A stretch of 64,000 bases of DNA, taken from Rhodocollybia butyracea (lineage: Eukaryota > Basidiomycota > Agaricomycetes > Agaricales > Omphalotaceae). The notes below the pieces were generated by a model. That model was not told the origin of the DNA and did no database searches. It saw only the letters and a list, made by a program, of their open reading frames with translations. The position numbers were made by a program, and so were the translations under genes. This document shows, in pieces, positions 11,544 to 24,524 of this stretch; position 1 is the first letter of the stretch, and each line of letters starts with the position of its first letter. The stretch is from positions 248,001 to 312,000 of the forward strand of contig JADNRY010000007.1 of the NCBI GenBank assembly GCA_015501585.1, read 5' to 3'.

Positions 11544-13798
11544 TTAGAATGCAAAGTGTGCCGCGTTCTTTTGTGTTCCAAACAGATAAACTGCAGAGGA
11601 GTGAGTGCCGTTCTCGTCGATCGCTCGAAGAAACTTACCGAGGACTTGACTTACGAAAAGACCGATAGTAACACCCGAGGCTACGGAGATCATTCGCAGG
11701 GCAAGCGAGAAACCAGTCGAATACTGTTCAGCAGACGAGCGATATGTTTGTGTAACGCCTCCACCTTGAGCGATACCGGACTGACAGGCAAAACATCAGA
11801 ATGTGATTTTGAGATATCCTTCAAAACCATCACACACCGGAACCAAGAAAAGTACGCCAGTCACCATCGACGTGAAAGCAGTACCACCGATCACCCGAGA
11901 ATAAATATTTCCAAGCAATCCAATCACAAATGCACCAGCGGCAGCTACGATATCCGTTCGTCCAGGTAGGACTATACTTGCCCCTTTGTTGGCAGCATAA
12001 GAGCAGCAGGAAAATAGAACCATAACTGGTAGCTGTACACTTCGGAATCGCTGAAGGTTTCCCAGAGAGGAAAGGGTAGAGTAAAGTGGAACGAGAAAGA
12101 ATAGTGTCCACCACGGGAAAGGTTGCTTGAACCAGGACCAGGATGGATCTCTAAAACAACCTAGATTTACTTAGCTAAATATTTTATCTGGAAATTGAGA
12201 TGCAGCGGGAGTACCTTTGATAAGATGCTGTTGCTCATAATTCAAAGCATTGGCCTGTCCGAGCACTCCTTCGATAGGGATAAGAGGGGAGCTCCCGTTA
12301 GCCATCACAAACCGTCCATGAGTATAAGTCAAGTTGGTTGGGATGCTGCTCGCGTAATAGGACTTTCGTGCCCGACGGTCAACCACCAGATAAAAATCGG
12401 AACCGATCGTCAAACCAAATCCCTGGCAAATGATGAGAATGCGACAAATCAGCATCTGCCAACTTACTAGGAATAATGTGTATATCACAGCATATACGAT
12501 TCTGACAGAACCACAGAACATATTTCGCGACATCAGTTCCAAAGCACTGACCACTTATGCTTTTGTAAATCAATCCCTCGAATAAATATTTCGATAACAC
12601 TCACAAACGGTAAAACCTGGGAGAATAAGAACTACGCCTGCGGACGAGATAGCACTATAACAGAAAAAATTGCCAGGAATGTTGCTGAGGGCCCTTGCAA
12701 CGAACGCGACGATGATAGAGACGGAGATTCTGGATATAGAAATGAGAGACACCAATTGAAGCATCTCAACACATACTCGTAGACGTTCGCATACATAGCA
12801 CTTTTATGTGCGGCATTCAAGCCTAGATACTGAAGTGCGCAAGCGCACAACCCACTGAACCACATGTCGAGAAAAGATCCTCCAAACGAAACGGCGCATA
12901 TGACAGATGCAGCAAAAAAAGCCAATATGCAACGAAAGTAGAGCGGATAGATGGGGTGTTCGCGAAGGAGTTTGCGGAGGGCCTGTGTACCTTCATCTGC
13001 ACCGATCTTGTCGTGCAGCACCTCGCGATAGATGGAATGCACTTGATGCAGGGAAGTCAGTGCGACGCGTCCCGTGGCACGGACAAAGTATGTTCTTGAA
13101 GAAGTAGAGCTAGCATCCTTCTTGACGGATACAATAATTATATTTGGTAGATGAACAAACTCTGCCGCCTCATTAGCGAGCCTAGAACCAAGTTCTAATG
13201 GTGAACGTACCAGCTTCAACCCCAAGAATCAAAGCAGCTGCGGCGAGCTGTGAGGTGATTCTGTGAGAGGGTGCCCCAAACGAAAGCAATGCTTTGGAGA
13301 GCTTGAGAAGGAAATGTTGCCTGACTTGAATGTCTTTGACAGAACGTAAACGTACGATGACTACGCATACAAGCAATAAATACCTTTGACATGACGAGCA
13401 ATGATAGAGGGACGACGCGAGCGCTGAAGCAATACGGAAGTCACTCCCGTGGTGATAGCAGCTGGATTGATAGAGAGTTTCTTGTGATGCTTGAACGACG
13501 TGTATTTATCATGCTTTGTGTCCTCATCAACCAACGTAGAATCAGACTGTTTGCGCGAGGCAGGGTTGTAATCAGGAAGAAGCGAGCTAGGCGAGAGAAT
13601 TGTCGAGAGTTTAGAAAAAGGCCCGAGCCTTTGCGTTGGCTTTCCCCCTTCAAGGTCACTGTCAGCTCGTCGAAACGCAGGCGCCTCATTCGCGTTATTG
13701 CTTGAATCTGCGTTTGTTGGGAAAGAGGTAGTCGATTCATCTCTATCGATAACAGACGGATAGCGAGATGTTGTATCGCGACGTTCTGAATCATTCAT
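11544..13798 (-). CDS. ThrE_2 (DUF1212) family membrane transporter, Prm10-like
   Basis: Multi-pass membrane protein of the threonine/serine exporter-like family, which includes yeast Prm10; the substrate in fungi is not established. The start ATG at 13796-13798 opens a hydrophilic, Ser-rich N terminus (about 150 residues). The conserved soluble ThrE part follows (FLLKLSKALLSFGAPSHR at about 13290, the intron, then PNIIIVSVKK and LHQVHSIYREVLHDKIG). After it come hydrophobic segments (FRCILAFFAASVICAVSFGG; LVSLISISRISVSIIVAFVA; IVAAAGAFVIGLLGNIYSR). The last two exons join as ...GLFVSQVL|VYLFGTQKN..., a terminus typical of the family, after removal of a 48-bp intron (about 11584-11631). TAA at 11544-11546. 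It lies tail to tail with the HLTF-like gene, only 118 bp away, and on the same strand as the transcription factor behind it. Confidence 0.82.
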
Positions 13799-13978
13799 TG
13801 TGGTTGAGGCAAAAGCGTGATACTCAAATCAAGGAGGCCAAAGCGCGTCATAGCAAGTCCGAAACAACAAACAACAACATTGTTAATCTAATACACAGTG
13901 AATCAAATACACACAGTAAACGATATTACAATACAGTCCATCATCTCAAAAATTCAAGAATCTGACGCACAGAGCGTG

Positions 13979-16900
13979 CTACCAAATTTGAGGTGCTGGT
14001 GGTAAATAATCAGCTGGCAGTAAGAACGCGTCCATTCCGTTTTGCGAGAATGAAGCTCCGCCAAGCGTTTGGTCGGACATCCAGACGGGAAGTTGTTCAT
14101 TCGAAGTCATCTCGAATCCTCGCCAAATGCTTTCAGCGTCCGATGATTGAAGCTGATGCTGATGTTGGACGTGCTGTTGAGGATGAGTGCCAATTAAGGC
14201 AGCCTCCGGGTGTGGTCCCATGTTAGGGTCATACACAGGAGAATATGGAACCTGAACAGCTTGCATATTGCTGCTGCTGGCACTATGCTCCATGGCAGTG
14301 GAGTTGCGAACATCGCGTGTCATTTTGGGTGACCGCGAAGTGGAACCGGCTTTTCGTTTTTTCAATCTCTTCATCATGACTTGAAGTGTCAAAGCGTATC
14401 GTTTCCCGGGTACTGAAGAGGAATTGAGTACAGATCATGTATTTATGTCGCATTAAAAAACTGACTCTCAGCCAAAAGATTGGCTACTCGTTCAACTTGG
14501 GTCTTGATCTCATACATATCACACTCATTCGGGCTACCAACTCGTCAGCAGAAACACACACAGTAGATCCAAGATGTACTTACAACAACCGGGCCAATCG
14601 TAACAAAAAAGAAGCAGTGAATGTGGCAGTTGCATGGGTATAATGAACAGCTAGTTCTACAGTGAGCTTATGAGTGTAGATACCAGCTGTAAACTGACCA
14701 TATTTCATACCCTCCCTGTAGGAGGGAGAGTTTACGGTAATTTCCAAAGTTTGTCGAGCAATGGCTATTGAGCGAATAGCCAAGTCTCTTTGCACCTGTG
14801 GCATCCTATCGACATCTTCCGGACCGTTAATACCACGCAGAGCCGTTGCGTTATGGAACAGCTCAGCGTGAAGATGTTGGATTTGGAGACTCTGGCGGTA
14901 AAAAGCTACAAATAATAATTGAGCTTTGCGGTGCTCAAGCGAGGAGCCGCACTCACCTGCATCCTCATACTTTTGCGAAAATGCGTGGTCCCAAGTCGCG
15001 AACCACGTCCGGAATGAAATATCAGCTTTCTTCAATTCCTCAAAGTCAGTATCCTTGACTGGTTCATCAAAGTTTGAAAGCGCATTATGGATCCGTTCGC
15101 GCAAAGTAATCAGTTCAACAGTCGACACAAGCCTCATGTCATCTTCAATAGCCAGAGGATGCTGGAGTAGGTGGCGGCAGTGTCGGATACTTTCATCGTC
15201 TTTGAGAACGGCAGGTCGACCGGTGCCATAGGACAACCTGTGGATGTGTTAGACAAAAAACTCTAAACGCTTTAAATCTGAAAGAGGAAACAGCGTCTGT
15301 ATTGACTTACTGATGCTCAAAGAGATAGAGGCAGAACCAAGTTCGAGCAGCGATAACAAGATCTCGGTCATCTTCCCGGCTGGCCTTTTTGGCATTCATA
15401 CGGCGAAGGAGCCGGGGCCAGGCTTTGTGTAGAGCTGTAATTCATTCATGAGAAGATAGATTCATAGAAAACAGGAACAATCTTACAAAGCTCCATTCCC
15501 ATACGAACAGCCATGCCCCCAGAAAGCCAACCATTGTCTGACCACCCAGATACTAGGACTGGGCGGAATGAAAAATGAACCTCGGTTTTCAGAAATTAAT
15601 ACTCACTCATGGCTTGGACAGCCTCCACTCGAACAACAGGTGCAAACAACGAGGCACATGAGATGGCTTGCACTTCCTCCAAACACATTCGATGCATATC
15701 ACTTGGTTTGGCTGTGTCGTATAAGCTTAGGATGCCAATGTAACATGGAAATCCTCACCTCCACCATCACGCACTCGTGCTGCGACCATACAGATAGCAT
15801 TCACAGCAAACGGCGAACGTTCACGTAGGGCATCGTATGTATCCACCGTATAGTCAAAGATTGGTCTAGTCGGAATGAGAATCTATAAAAAGAGGGAAGC
15901 CGAGAAACACGCACAGAAAAGTAGAGCAGCCATGGTAGAAACTAGAAACGGATTTAATCAAGGGAATACCCGATGAATGCTGATACTCACATTCGGAACA
16001 ACTCCCGAGCATCTGCTTCATTTACAAGGTTTTTGCTAACAACTGCCGGGAAAATTTAGAGTTATGCAAAGAATAGGGAACCATTCGAGGCTTACCATCA
16101 GGGAATGTTAAAACACGATGAGCCCTGTGGCGTAATTTTCTTCGTTTGGAAGGCCGGGACTGGCGTTCAGGCGTAGGGGTACGAGCTCGACTATGTGGTT
16201 CACTGCTATCTCCGTTCTCCTGTAGAAGATCAGAAAGATGGACTGGACTGAATTGGGATCCAGTCTACGTACCTTAGCAGCTCGCTCAGTGGCAACATCA
16301 GCCAAACCTCTGAGAACTTCCCAGGGTGCAACAAGACCCTGAGCCGGTAATTCACCGCTTTCATCGTCATCAATGTCTGAAGAATTAGCACTAGTGACAT
16401 TGGAGGTGGCTTGTCGCTTGTTAGAGCCTGGCTGGCGTCCACCTCTACTAGATGGTTCCGGGGAAGATCCCTGAAAACGGACGGAAGACTGGGGATGCAA
16501 GTGGCTCATGCTCTGTAGGCTGGCAAAGGGAGGTAACACAGGACCTCCCTGCTGTGGCGCCTGCTGTTGTGGATAGTTGCCATTCTGAGGGTATTGCTGA
16601 GGATATTGAGACCCCCTTGTTGATATTCCACAGGTGATATATGCGACTGGGAAGTTTGTGATGGATAAGTAGCAACAGGAGGACGTTGAGGCCGGGATGA
16701 TGAAGCTTGATTCATAGGATGCGCCGTGTATGGATGAGCTCCTGAAGCCGGAGAAGGCTGCATATCAGAGACATGAGGATGAGCAGTGGGCGGAGTGGAT
16801 AGGGAGGGAGAATTGAGACTCGGAGACTGATGATGAAACGATGGCGGATATGTGGATGGAGAACGGTTCTGGAAAGGAATTCCACGCAATGAGGCCTGTA

Positions 16901-17334
16901 TATCCGCCAGGCTACTCATAATGGCGCTCTGGGTGTGACGAATCTCGACAACATGACTTTCGAGACTGCGGATTCGCCTGGAAAACAAATCAAGACAAAT
17001 TCTTGTGGTACGCGACAGGTACTCACTCCAAACCTGCTTCGCCGGCCAAAGTGGCTTCCCTGGTTGGTTTTTCAAAGAGACATTCGAGTCCGGCATTGCG
17101 GCATCTTTTGCACGGAGGATTGTCTGCACCCTCACAGCCTGTATAGGCGAGTTCAAGATCAGCTGGAAAGAAAAAGTGGAGCTACTTACGCATCTTCTGT
17201 TTTCTGCATTGGGAGCATGCTCGAGGGACTCGATTCAGAGTCTTTACGGCGGGCTTAACTTCGCGTTTTTCATTTCTGTCGTCAGCCATGTCCTCTTGCT
17301 TTTGGACCATTGAAGGCCCTTGAACTTGATTCAT
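13979..17334 (-). CDS. Zn(II)2Cys6 fungal transcription factor
   Basis: Binuclear zinc-cluster regulator. The cluster is encoded over an intron: ACSQCRKQKMR (about 17190-17225) joins CEGADNPPCKRCRNAGLEC (about 17080-17140), giving C-x2-C-x6-C-x7-C-x2-C-x6-C. A coiled-coil-like linker follows (RIRSLESHVVEIRHTQ, about 16930-16980), then a long Ser/Pro/Gln-rich region with many His and Pro (16500-16880). The fungal-specific middle homology region lies at about 14580-16100, with the usual RTWFCLYLFEHQLSYGTGRP stretch split by an intron near 15240-15300. The C terminus is low-complexity and ends at TAG 13979-13981. I chose the ATG at 17334 (MNQVQGPSM); an in-frame ATG at 17458 would add about 40 unlikely residues. 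Target genes cannot be inferred. Confidence 0.85.
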
Positions 17335-18014
17335 TAGATGAGAAAAGAAGGAGCCCGAAATCAGACAATGGTGGTAAGAAACAAACAGAAGGGGACAAAC
17401 ATGGACAACTTGACTGAAAGTAGCTTTTTTTTTACTTTGCATCTTTTTCATCATCAACATTCATGTGCCATTCAGTAACCGCTCTAACGACGGTGTAGTG
17501 GCGGAACCAAATAAGTTATCCCGCGATATCGATAAAACGGCCCTGAGCTTATAGGTTATTCTCAGTGAGTATACATCTAGCTTTTCAGGTTAGAATCCGC
17601 GCACTGCAGCTTGGCATTAATTTCTACCATGTGCGCGGAGCCACTTATAGATATTATTTCATCAAGCGTTTGATTCTCTAGATGTCGGATGATTTGGCAA
17701 GACGAATGCAACGAGCAGTCTACTCAGTACTCCTTTCATTGTCCGAGTACTATCCTAGTAGTAGCACAGGCGGATATACATCCGAACCTATTTCTAGTTT
17801 CAATAGCCCATCTGTGCACCAAAGCAAAGTGAATGAAGATAAATTTGACATCATCCACAGATTATTTGACCAGGAAGAATTCGGACGCAGTACTAAGGTT
17901 GTCGACCATGAAAGTAGACTCAGACGACGCGTCAGTGCCTTAAACGCCAGTCTTACCTCAGCGCTTAAATCAACTCGCTTTTCTCTTTTTCTTTCATCTC
18001 AACGCCTTGCAGAA
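17335..18014. promoter_or_regulatory. Divergent upstream region between the zinc-cluster regulator and the TB2/DP1 gene
   Basis: This 680-bp region separates two start codons that point away from each other. No TATA box is obvious. It contains an open frame from ATG 17682 that is in frame with the TB2/DP1 start at 18015 and has no stop between them. That frame could be an N-terminal extension of about 111 residues, but its residues match nothing I know in the family, so I treat it as leader. Confidence 0.4.
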
Positions 18015-18802
18015 ATGTTCGCCCTTTTCTTCTCAGCTCTTTGGTACTAGCCATTTTTCTATACACCAAAACCGTATTTTCATCAGTTCATAGCTCTTGG
18101 TTCGCTTTTTGTCTTCCATGTTTTGCCACGTACAAGACTCTTTCTGCGAGGCCAATCGTAGAGGCCGACGTGGAACGATGGTGCATGCACTGGTCTGTCG
18201 TGGGCGCTTTCGTCGGCTTTGAATATCTCGCTGGATGGTTCATCAGCTGGTACGATCTTCGTCGCTGCCTTATCTGGTGGGTCGTGTGTTCACTTTCTTC
18301 CGCTTTAGGCTGCCTTTCTATTGGGAAATGAAGACCGTCTTCCTACTCTTTTTATCACTTCCCCAGACCCAGGCGAGTCAGAATCGTTCATCTCTCACTC
18401 TAATAATGATCAATCTCATACTTGACACAGGGCTCTACCTTTGTTTACAAATCTTATATGCAACCCTTCTTCACCAAGAACGAAAAGGAAATCGACGCTG
18501 GAATTATCTCTATTCAGAGCAATATTTTTACCTTTGTTCAAACTCGGCTTTATGGTCTATGGGAGCTTCTTTGGAGTGTCTTGAACAAGACTCCCGCCGC
18601 TGGTCAACCTCCCAACCAGGGTGCCAATGGTCAACAAACAGCTGCACCAGCCATTTCACTTGACGCTGCCATGGGATTGTTCAAGACCTATGGTCCTGCG
18701 TTTATGAACTCTTTGAAGCCTGCTTCTAGTGGTAATGCTCCTACTCCTCCGTCTTTGACTCCAAGAGGGTCTAGCTCGTCGGTTTCCACGGTCGCCAGCT
18801 AA
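18015..18802 (+). CDS. TB2/DP1/HVA22 (reticulon-like) ER membrane protein
   Basis: Membrane-curvature protein of the Yop1/REEP/HVA22 family, expected in tubular ER. From ATG 18015 the first exon encodes MFALFFSALC, and splicing of about 18044-18094 joins SWFAFCLPCFATYK, a hairpin start typical of the family. Then come RPIVEADVERWCMHWSVVGAF, FEYLAGWFISW|LPFYWE, LLFLSLPQTQ|GSTFVYK, and a C-terminal tail with PFFTKNEKEIDAGI followed by Ser/Pro/Gly-rich sequence. TAA at 18800-18802. One intron (18373-18430) uses a GC donor. The frame is open upstream to ATG 17682, so a longer N terminus is possible. Confidence 0.85.
18373..18430 (+). other. GC-AG intron in the TB2/DP1/HVA22 gene
   Basis: The junction CCCAG|GCGAGT ... 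GACACAG|GGC joins LSLPQTQ to GSTFVYK, as expected for the family. The GT four bases further on leaves the wrong phase. Confidence 0.85.
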
Positions 18803-18991
18803 ACCAGAACTTCATATAGCGAGAATCCTCCCTTTCCTGATCCACAGCACTTTTCTAATTAGATAGGGCAGTAATTATGTTTGGGCCGCGTACAATTATC
18901 CATATTTATTGGGTATTACCAAGGGTTCCGTATACAAAACAAGCATTGTCCGAAAGTAAAAATAATAATTTATCAAAAAGTCATCTCCTTA

Positions 18992-21900
18992 TCATGCACG
19001 ATGCCGCCTGAATGAAGTTTCGACGTCCCCAGTGCCATACTCAAGCGATACCCCCGTGTCAGCATAGCACTGTGAAATCCTCTTCATGAACAATTCTGTG
19101 ATCCTCAGCAGTTCTTCCTCGCAAGCTTTCCATACTCCCACCATAACCGTTCCAGGTGCAATCCCGCCGCCTAATTCCGTGCCAGGCGTCTGCAAATCGG
19201 AAGCTTCCGTGAAATGCTTCTCGACGCGCTTGAACAGAGCATCTACAATTTTACGGATATCTTTTGCATTGAACTCTTTCACCACCTTTTTCAACGCCGA
19301 TCGATTATAGTTGTTATTGGTGGAAATCTCGCTTGGAGCGGTGGTTTTAAGGAGTCGTTCCACACCTTCAAAGTAATCCTGGAATAACGGCTGTCAGACA
19401 ACCTCAAACTCGGACATGGGAGTAATCTTACAATGATCTTTGCAAACGGCCTGCGGAGGATAATCTTCACATAGGCATTCAGATTTTCATCGTAGATGCC
19501 TTCCGCCTTGCGCACAAAGGCGGCTACAGAGCCAATTTCCATTTGCGAGGTTTCTGCAACAAAGTGATGCATGTTTTCTGGATAAAGATTAAGACATATA
19601 TCAATGTGAAATAGAGTTTGCTGAAGATATGAAACGGTCGTACCGATGAGGATAACATGGAAGTTTAGTTGACCTTTATCCTCTCCTTCACCTTCCATTT
19701 TCGCCATCTGCTTCAACGAGTCAAACATGGTGTTGACGACCTTTTCGTACGCTGCGTCTACATTCATACGGATTTCCAGATCATCAGCACCAATCAACTG
19801 TGACTCGATGCGTGAAATATACACTGGGAAGCGCTTGACGAATGGTGCAACACCTTTCCGCTTCTTGCTTGTGATCTTGGTCTGTTCTACGATTTGTATT
19901 TGTTCGTTCTACGAATTAGATTAGCTTTGTACGATGGGCCTGAAAGATAAGCTCACGATATGTCGATCAAACTGTCCTTTCAGACGAATGTGTTGCCTCC
20001 CAAGGACACTGAGAAGGATGTTGTCGCTTCGTTCGTCTGCGTCAGCAAGGAATCGTTCTAGAGTAACGATCAGTCCCACGAGTTGCCTTTAAGAAGCCGA
20101 TGAGCCTGGCACACCAAGTGCATACAAGATTGGCTTACATGTTGTCTTTGGCCAGTGCACCATCCAGCCATGACTTTAATTCGGCTGGTAAAAATCCAAA
20201 TATAAGATCCATAGCTCCTCGTAGCAACTTCAACGTGGCTGGGCTCAATCCATTATTTCGAGCTGCTTGTCTCCGGAAATAATTGTCCAAATTCATGTAA
20301 TCCGCATAGGTTAAAGCAGCATCGTTATTCTGAAGAAAGTCTGTGAGGAACTCGTCTTCGTGGTAGATCAAGGGAGCTATCTGCTCTAGCAGTTGTGACA
20401 GAACCTGTCCATAAACATTCAACTCAAAAGCAAAATGATATGCGGAAAAACCACAAACCTCTGAAGCTAGGAGATCGCCACTGATATTCTTGTCCTTGTC
20501 TTTATTCCGTTCTAGAGGTGATCGAATGATTGTCCCTGCTCTACGCATTCCGGACGGCTTAAGATTTGTTGGGGTCTGGACATTGGACAAGCCTGGAGAC
20601 GCATTAGCCATTTCCTGGTAGTCCAGAGTAATACACACTCTGTTCGGATGAGTCTTCAGATCCTTTCTTGACGTATGTAAGGTACGTTGAAAGAACAGCT
20701 TTGATCTGGGTGCCGTGCAATGTGCTTGCGGCAGAGAAATACGCCTTGGATACAATACCATTAGCTCAAGTAGACACAAAAGTACAGAACATACAGCACA
20801 TAATTTCCCATAAACCGCCTCGTCCATCTCCTTCAGATACAGCATCAGGCCTGAATAACGTCCAGCATATTCTTCAAACTCGGTGTGAGGAAGGATTGTA
20901 GGTTTCCCATTGCGATCCTTCTTTACACCATCACTGTCACCAAGCAACATTTTTGATTGCGCAGTGAACATGATTGTCAGATAATCATAGATACGTTTGC
21001 AGAATTGTGCATTATGGGTCTTGTACTCTTGCAGACGCTCCATGGTAGCGGCCATATCTAGTGCAACGATCAGAACAGGCTAGTAAAGAAAGAAGATATG
21101 CAAACCGGTATCACGCCCGGCAAGAAGAGCTCTATACAAATGCGAAGCGGCCTCTTCCAAGTCCGCTATCTTGTCCGGTTTCTCCAGTGACCCCTGCGTC
21201 AATACGAGCAGTGTTGCTGTATCAACTTGTACAGTTTGCTGTTGAGGGAAGTCAGTATAAATAAAACAACGAACGTAGAGCAAAGTATTTACTAGGAGGT
21301 TCTCCAACTCGGCAAGAAGCGCACGTTGGTTCTGAGTTTGGACTTGAAGACCACGATTCTGAGATTGGATGTAAGAAATATCATCGCCGACAGCCTAAAT
21401 GTAAAAGTTAGTGGAAACATGTAAACTGCCTTAGGTGTTCTCACGTTCAGATGGATTTTATATGAAGACACGAGGGTGCCAATGTTGTCCAGTTCTGCGA
21501 TAGCTCCATCCATGTATTGGAGAACAAGAGCTATTCGGTCGTCAGATTCCAAGAACGAGTGGATGTTTGCCTGAAAAGTACAGTTAAGTAAACCAACATA
21601 AAACGAGCGACCTTAACAACCTTTTCAAGCGCCATAAGCTCATCCAAGAGCCGTGCTTCCATCAAGTCCGCTGCACCACGAGCAGTTTTCCGTCCAATGA
21701 TATCATCACCTGCCATCTCATAGCCTTCGAGCATTTCCTCGAAATTCGACATTGTCGCCTGGTTGTTCTCCTCCTCTCCATCGAGTTCGCCAGAGCCAGC
21801 GATGAGGCGATCTATTAGCGCTTGATTGGCAGGATCGAAAAATGATATGCGGGCGTTCTGTTCACGTCGAGCTGCATCCGTCATTACAGTAGCTGCTCGT

Positions 21901-23038
21901 GTCGGCTGCTTGCGGGATCGAGTCGAGGGTGAAGGTGATGGTTGGCCCGACCGGTTAGAGGAAGGGATACGGGACTGAGAGTCATCGTAAGAACGTTGAC
22001 TTGTTACCGTGTCCTCTGTCGCAGTTCTCGATATTGGCGGTTGTTGGCTGAGATTTGGAGTAAAGTCATTCGATGGGCGTGAACCGTTCAGTGAACGAGT
22101 AGATTCGCCAGCAGATGTACGGGAACCCAAGCCATTGGTAGTATTTGAAGGGCGACGAGGACGTACCGAATTTGACTGAGTCGGTGATGGTGGCCGTGCT
22201 CGTATGGGACGCCCAGAAGATGTGCCTTGTGTTCGAGTAGACGCAGCAGGGGAAGACGAACGGGAAGCAATCCCATTTCGTGACGGTGCAGGAGAAGGAA
22301 TGCGTTGAGACCGGTCCTGTAACTGCTTTGATGAAGGAGGAGCTTTCATCGGAGAGACAACGGGAGATGGAACTGCACTGTTCAGATAGTCGCTCTGTAT
22401 CCGCTGTCTTCCTGCTATAAGTTCAAGTTGGCAATGATGTACTAAGAGATGTGTATAGACGCACAAGTAGGGCCATCTCCTACCCCTTCTAATCGTAATG
22501 GTGCTGACCCACCCGTTACTTTGCGGAAAAGTTGGATTGTAGCCTTGATAAACACATCTTGGTCCTGCTGACTCTCGGTTTGCCATCGGTATGTTCTCGA
22601 AAGGGTGACATTGAAAGCGAGAGGCTGGTCTACTCGTTAGTACAAGATGCTAAGATGACTGAGAAGCGTACACCGATAACCGATATTGCTCGAAGTTCAG
22701 CAAGTCTCCAAGTTTTACCAACGGAGAAGGTGCCATTCGTGTTTAACTTTGACTTGTGGAGGAAACCAGTTCCTTTGCTTGCACCCTCTAGACAACAAGG
22801 CGTGACAAAATCTTGATTAAAGCATGTGTACAAACATACCAGATAACAATATATAACGAGGTTTTTTACCTCCTCCGTCTGGGTTTTCTTCCCAGATCTT
22901 GATATGAGCAACCTAGATAATTTGTTTAGGACGGTGATGAAGCAAGGCCAGGAAACCTACATAAGTCTCTTCTAGAACGCCATTTGCACTTTTTCGCGAA
23001 AACACTGAAGCAATAATCTTTTCTCTTTGCTCATTCAT
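18992..23038 (-). CDS. SEC3: Exocyst complex subunit Sec3
   Basis: Landmark subunit of the exocyst, which tethers secretory vesicles at the growing hyphal tip through PI(4,5)P2 and Rho GTPases. Start ATG at 23038 (MNEQREKIIASVF). The N-terminal lipid-binding PH-like region spans the first exons (AHIKIWEENPDGG, KTWRLAELRAI, then SRTYRWQTESQQDQDVFIKA, about 22500-23040). A long Ser/Pro/Arg-rich disordered linker (21900-22380) follows. The helical Sec3 core starts near 21700 (FEEMLEGYEMAGDD, LEKV|ANIHSFLESDDRIALVL) and continues through coiled-coil segments (QNQRALLAELENLL) to the C-terminal domain (HTEFEEYAGRYSGLMLYL; FPVYISRIESQL). The stop is at 18992-18994. At least ten short introns interrupt it. 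Domain order matches fungal Sec3. Confidence 0.88.
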
Positions 23039-23408
23039 GATAGCTGGAAGCAAAGAGTCAGGGTCATCGGGACTGAGGGCCGGTCACTATGCTTCCGTCT
23101 ACGCGTCCATTTAATTGATTTCTTTGTTCTCTATCGAGATAACCTTTGTTCAGCTCAAGTTACAAGTACGTGGACTCTCAATGGGGCCTTGTAAACACAA
23201 AAGGTTGAATGCTACGAAAAAAAAACAATACCGGGAATAGCCGTTGACAAAAAAGGGCTTTGCCATACTAGGACTTATATAAATATTCAAGATTTCGTTT
23301 GAGCTTCCATCTCTGTTCTCTTACGTCCAAGCGCTAGTCGCTGTATTTTACTCTTGTCTACGACCTCCAGATAACCTTACTCTTCACGAATAATTCCTCA
23401 CGTCTAAT
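23039..23408. promoter_or_regulatory. Divergent upstream region of Sec3 and the homeobox gene, with TATA box
   Basis: This 370-bp region separates two divergent start codons. TATATAAATA at 23276-23285 lies 124 bp before the homeobox ATG and is a good TATA candidate for that gene. No other clear element was seen. Confidence 0.5.
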
Positions 23409-24275
23409 ATGGCATCTTCACAGTCTTTTCTCAACCAGTGTCCCAGCGACGATAATCTCCAGCTTTTGGCCAGAGTAGCTGCTGATTCTCAGCGCATCGA
23501 CTTTCCTTTAACTTCCCAAGTTGCCAATCTAGACTTTATTACTCCAGTTCGCTCGTCCAAACGTATCAATGAGCGCAGATACTCTCCTTCTGATGACTCT
23601 GAATCTATCTCCTCGCGGTCATCAATGTCTCCCACGCCCACACTCGTAGAGCACAGCTCCGCAGGCTCCCCTGTATCGTGGAAAGCAAAGAAATCCTGCC
23701 ACCGCTCGCCCAAGGTCACTGAAGCTCAAAAGTGCGCCCGAGCTGCCAGAGAGCCACGCAGAAAAGAAATCCTTTCCCGTGCTCAACGTATCAAAACTGT
23801 TGAAAACTCTCCTGTGAACGAGCAACAGTTCCGCGTCCTGTATGTCCTTTCTCATCGCTGTTCGCTGCTGTCCCTGATTGCCCTCAGTCGTATGGTATAT
23901 GATGAGATCACCAAGTATCCAAAGGATTCTTGGGTCGCAATTGTAGCCGTGATCATCCATCGGTACGTAGCACAGCACCTTTGTGTGCCTTTATGCTCAC
24001 TGATAAATTACTATAACAGCTCTTTCGCCCAGGTCAAACACTGGTTCTCCAATGAACGTCAGAAAAATAAATCTGGAGACACCGTAGACTGCTTCAACGA
24101 CGTCGGTGAGAAGATTCGAGTGCGACCAATGGCTCTTCATGAACAGTGGACGGACGAGTTTTTCGAAAGCGTGGTGATGGTATGTGCCGCGCTCCCCACG
24201 CTAGAACATCATGACTGATGTTGTCGTTAGATATATAACTTCAAATCACACAGGTCTTTGCACTGGGTCGAATAA
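23409..24275 (+). CDS. Small homeodomain protein
   Basis: Putative DNA-binding regulator of about 235 residues. The N terminus is Ser-rich and charged (to about 23780). The homeodomain is assembled over two introns: NEQQFRVL|RMVYDEITKYPKDSW, then AIVAVIIHR|SFAQVKHWFSNERQKNK. Helix 3 keeps the diagnostic W, F, N and R of WFxNxR. There seems to be one extra residue between helix 1 and helix 3 compared with the 60-residue standard. After a third intron (about 24181-24230) the protein ends IYNFKSHRSLHWVE with TAA at 24273-24275. A TATA box lies upstream. It is much shorter than mating-type HD1/HD2 proteins and has no partner HD gene beside it, so it is more likely one of the non-mating homeobox regulators of mushrooms. 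Confidence 0.8.
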
Positions 24276-24524
24276 TTTCCTTCGTTTGCTTGACAATGCT
24301 TCGCTCTTTCCGTTGATATTTTGCAGTTGTCACTGTCTTTACATCTTGATGCACGAACTTAACATACCTTCCTTTTAGTACTCGAACCTTAACATAGTAT
24401 CATGTATTTCTAGTTGTTTTCATTGCTCTACCTAATGGACTTTCGGGACTATTGTAATTACCTGTACAATCCTGTAATAAAAGTGGCTAATCATGTATAT
24501 ATCCTGCCTGGCGTCAAAACTGGC

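Noticed and set aside
23409..24275. Mating-type (HD) locus
   Set aside because: Only one short homeodomain gene; no divergent HD1/HD2 pair and no mitochondrial intermediate peptidase or beta-fg gene in the neighbourhood.
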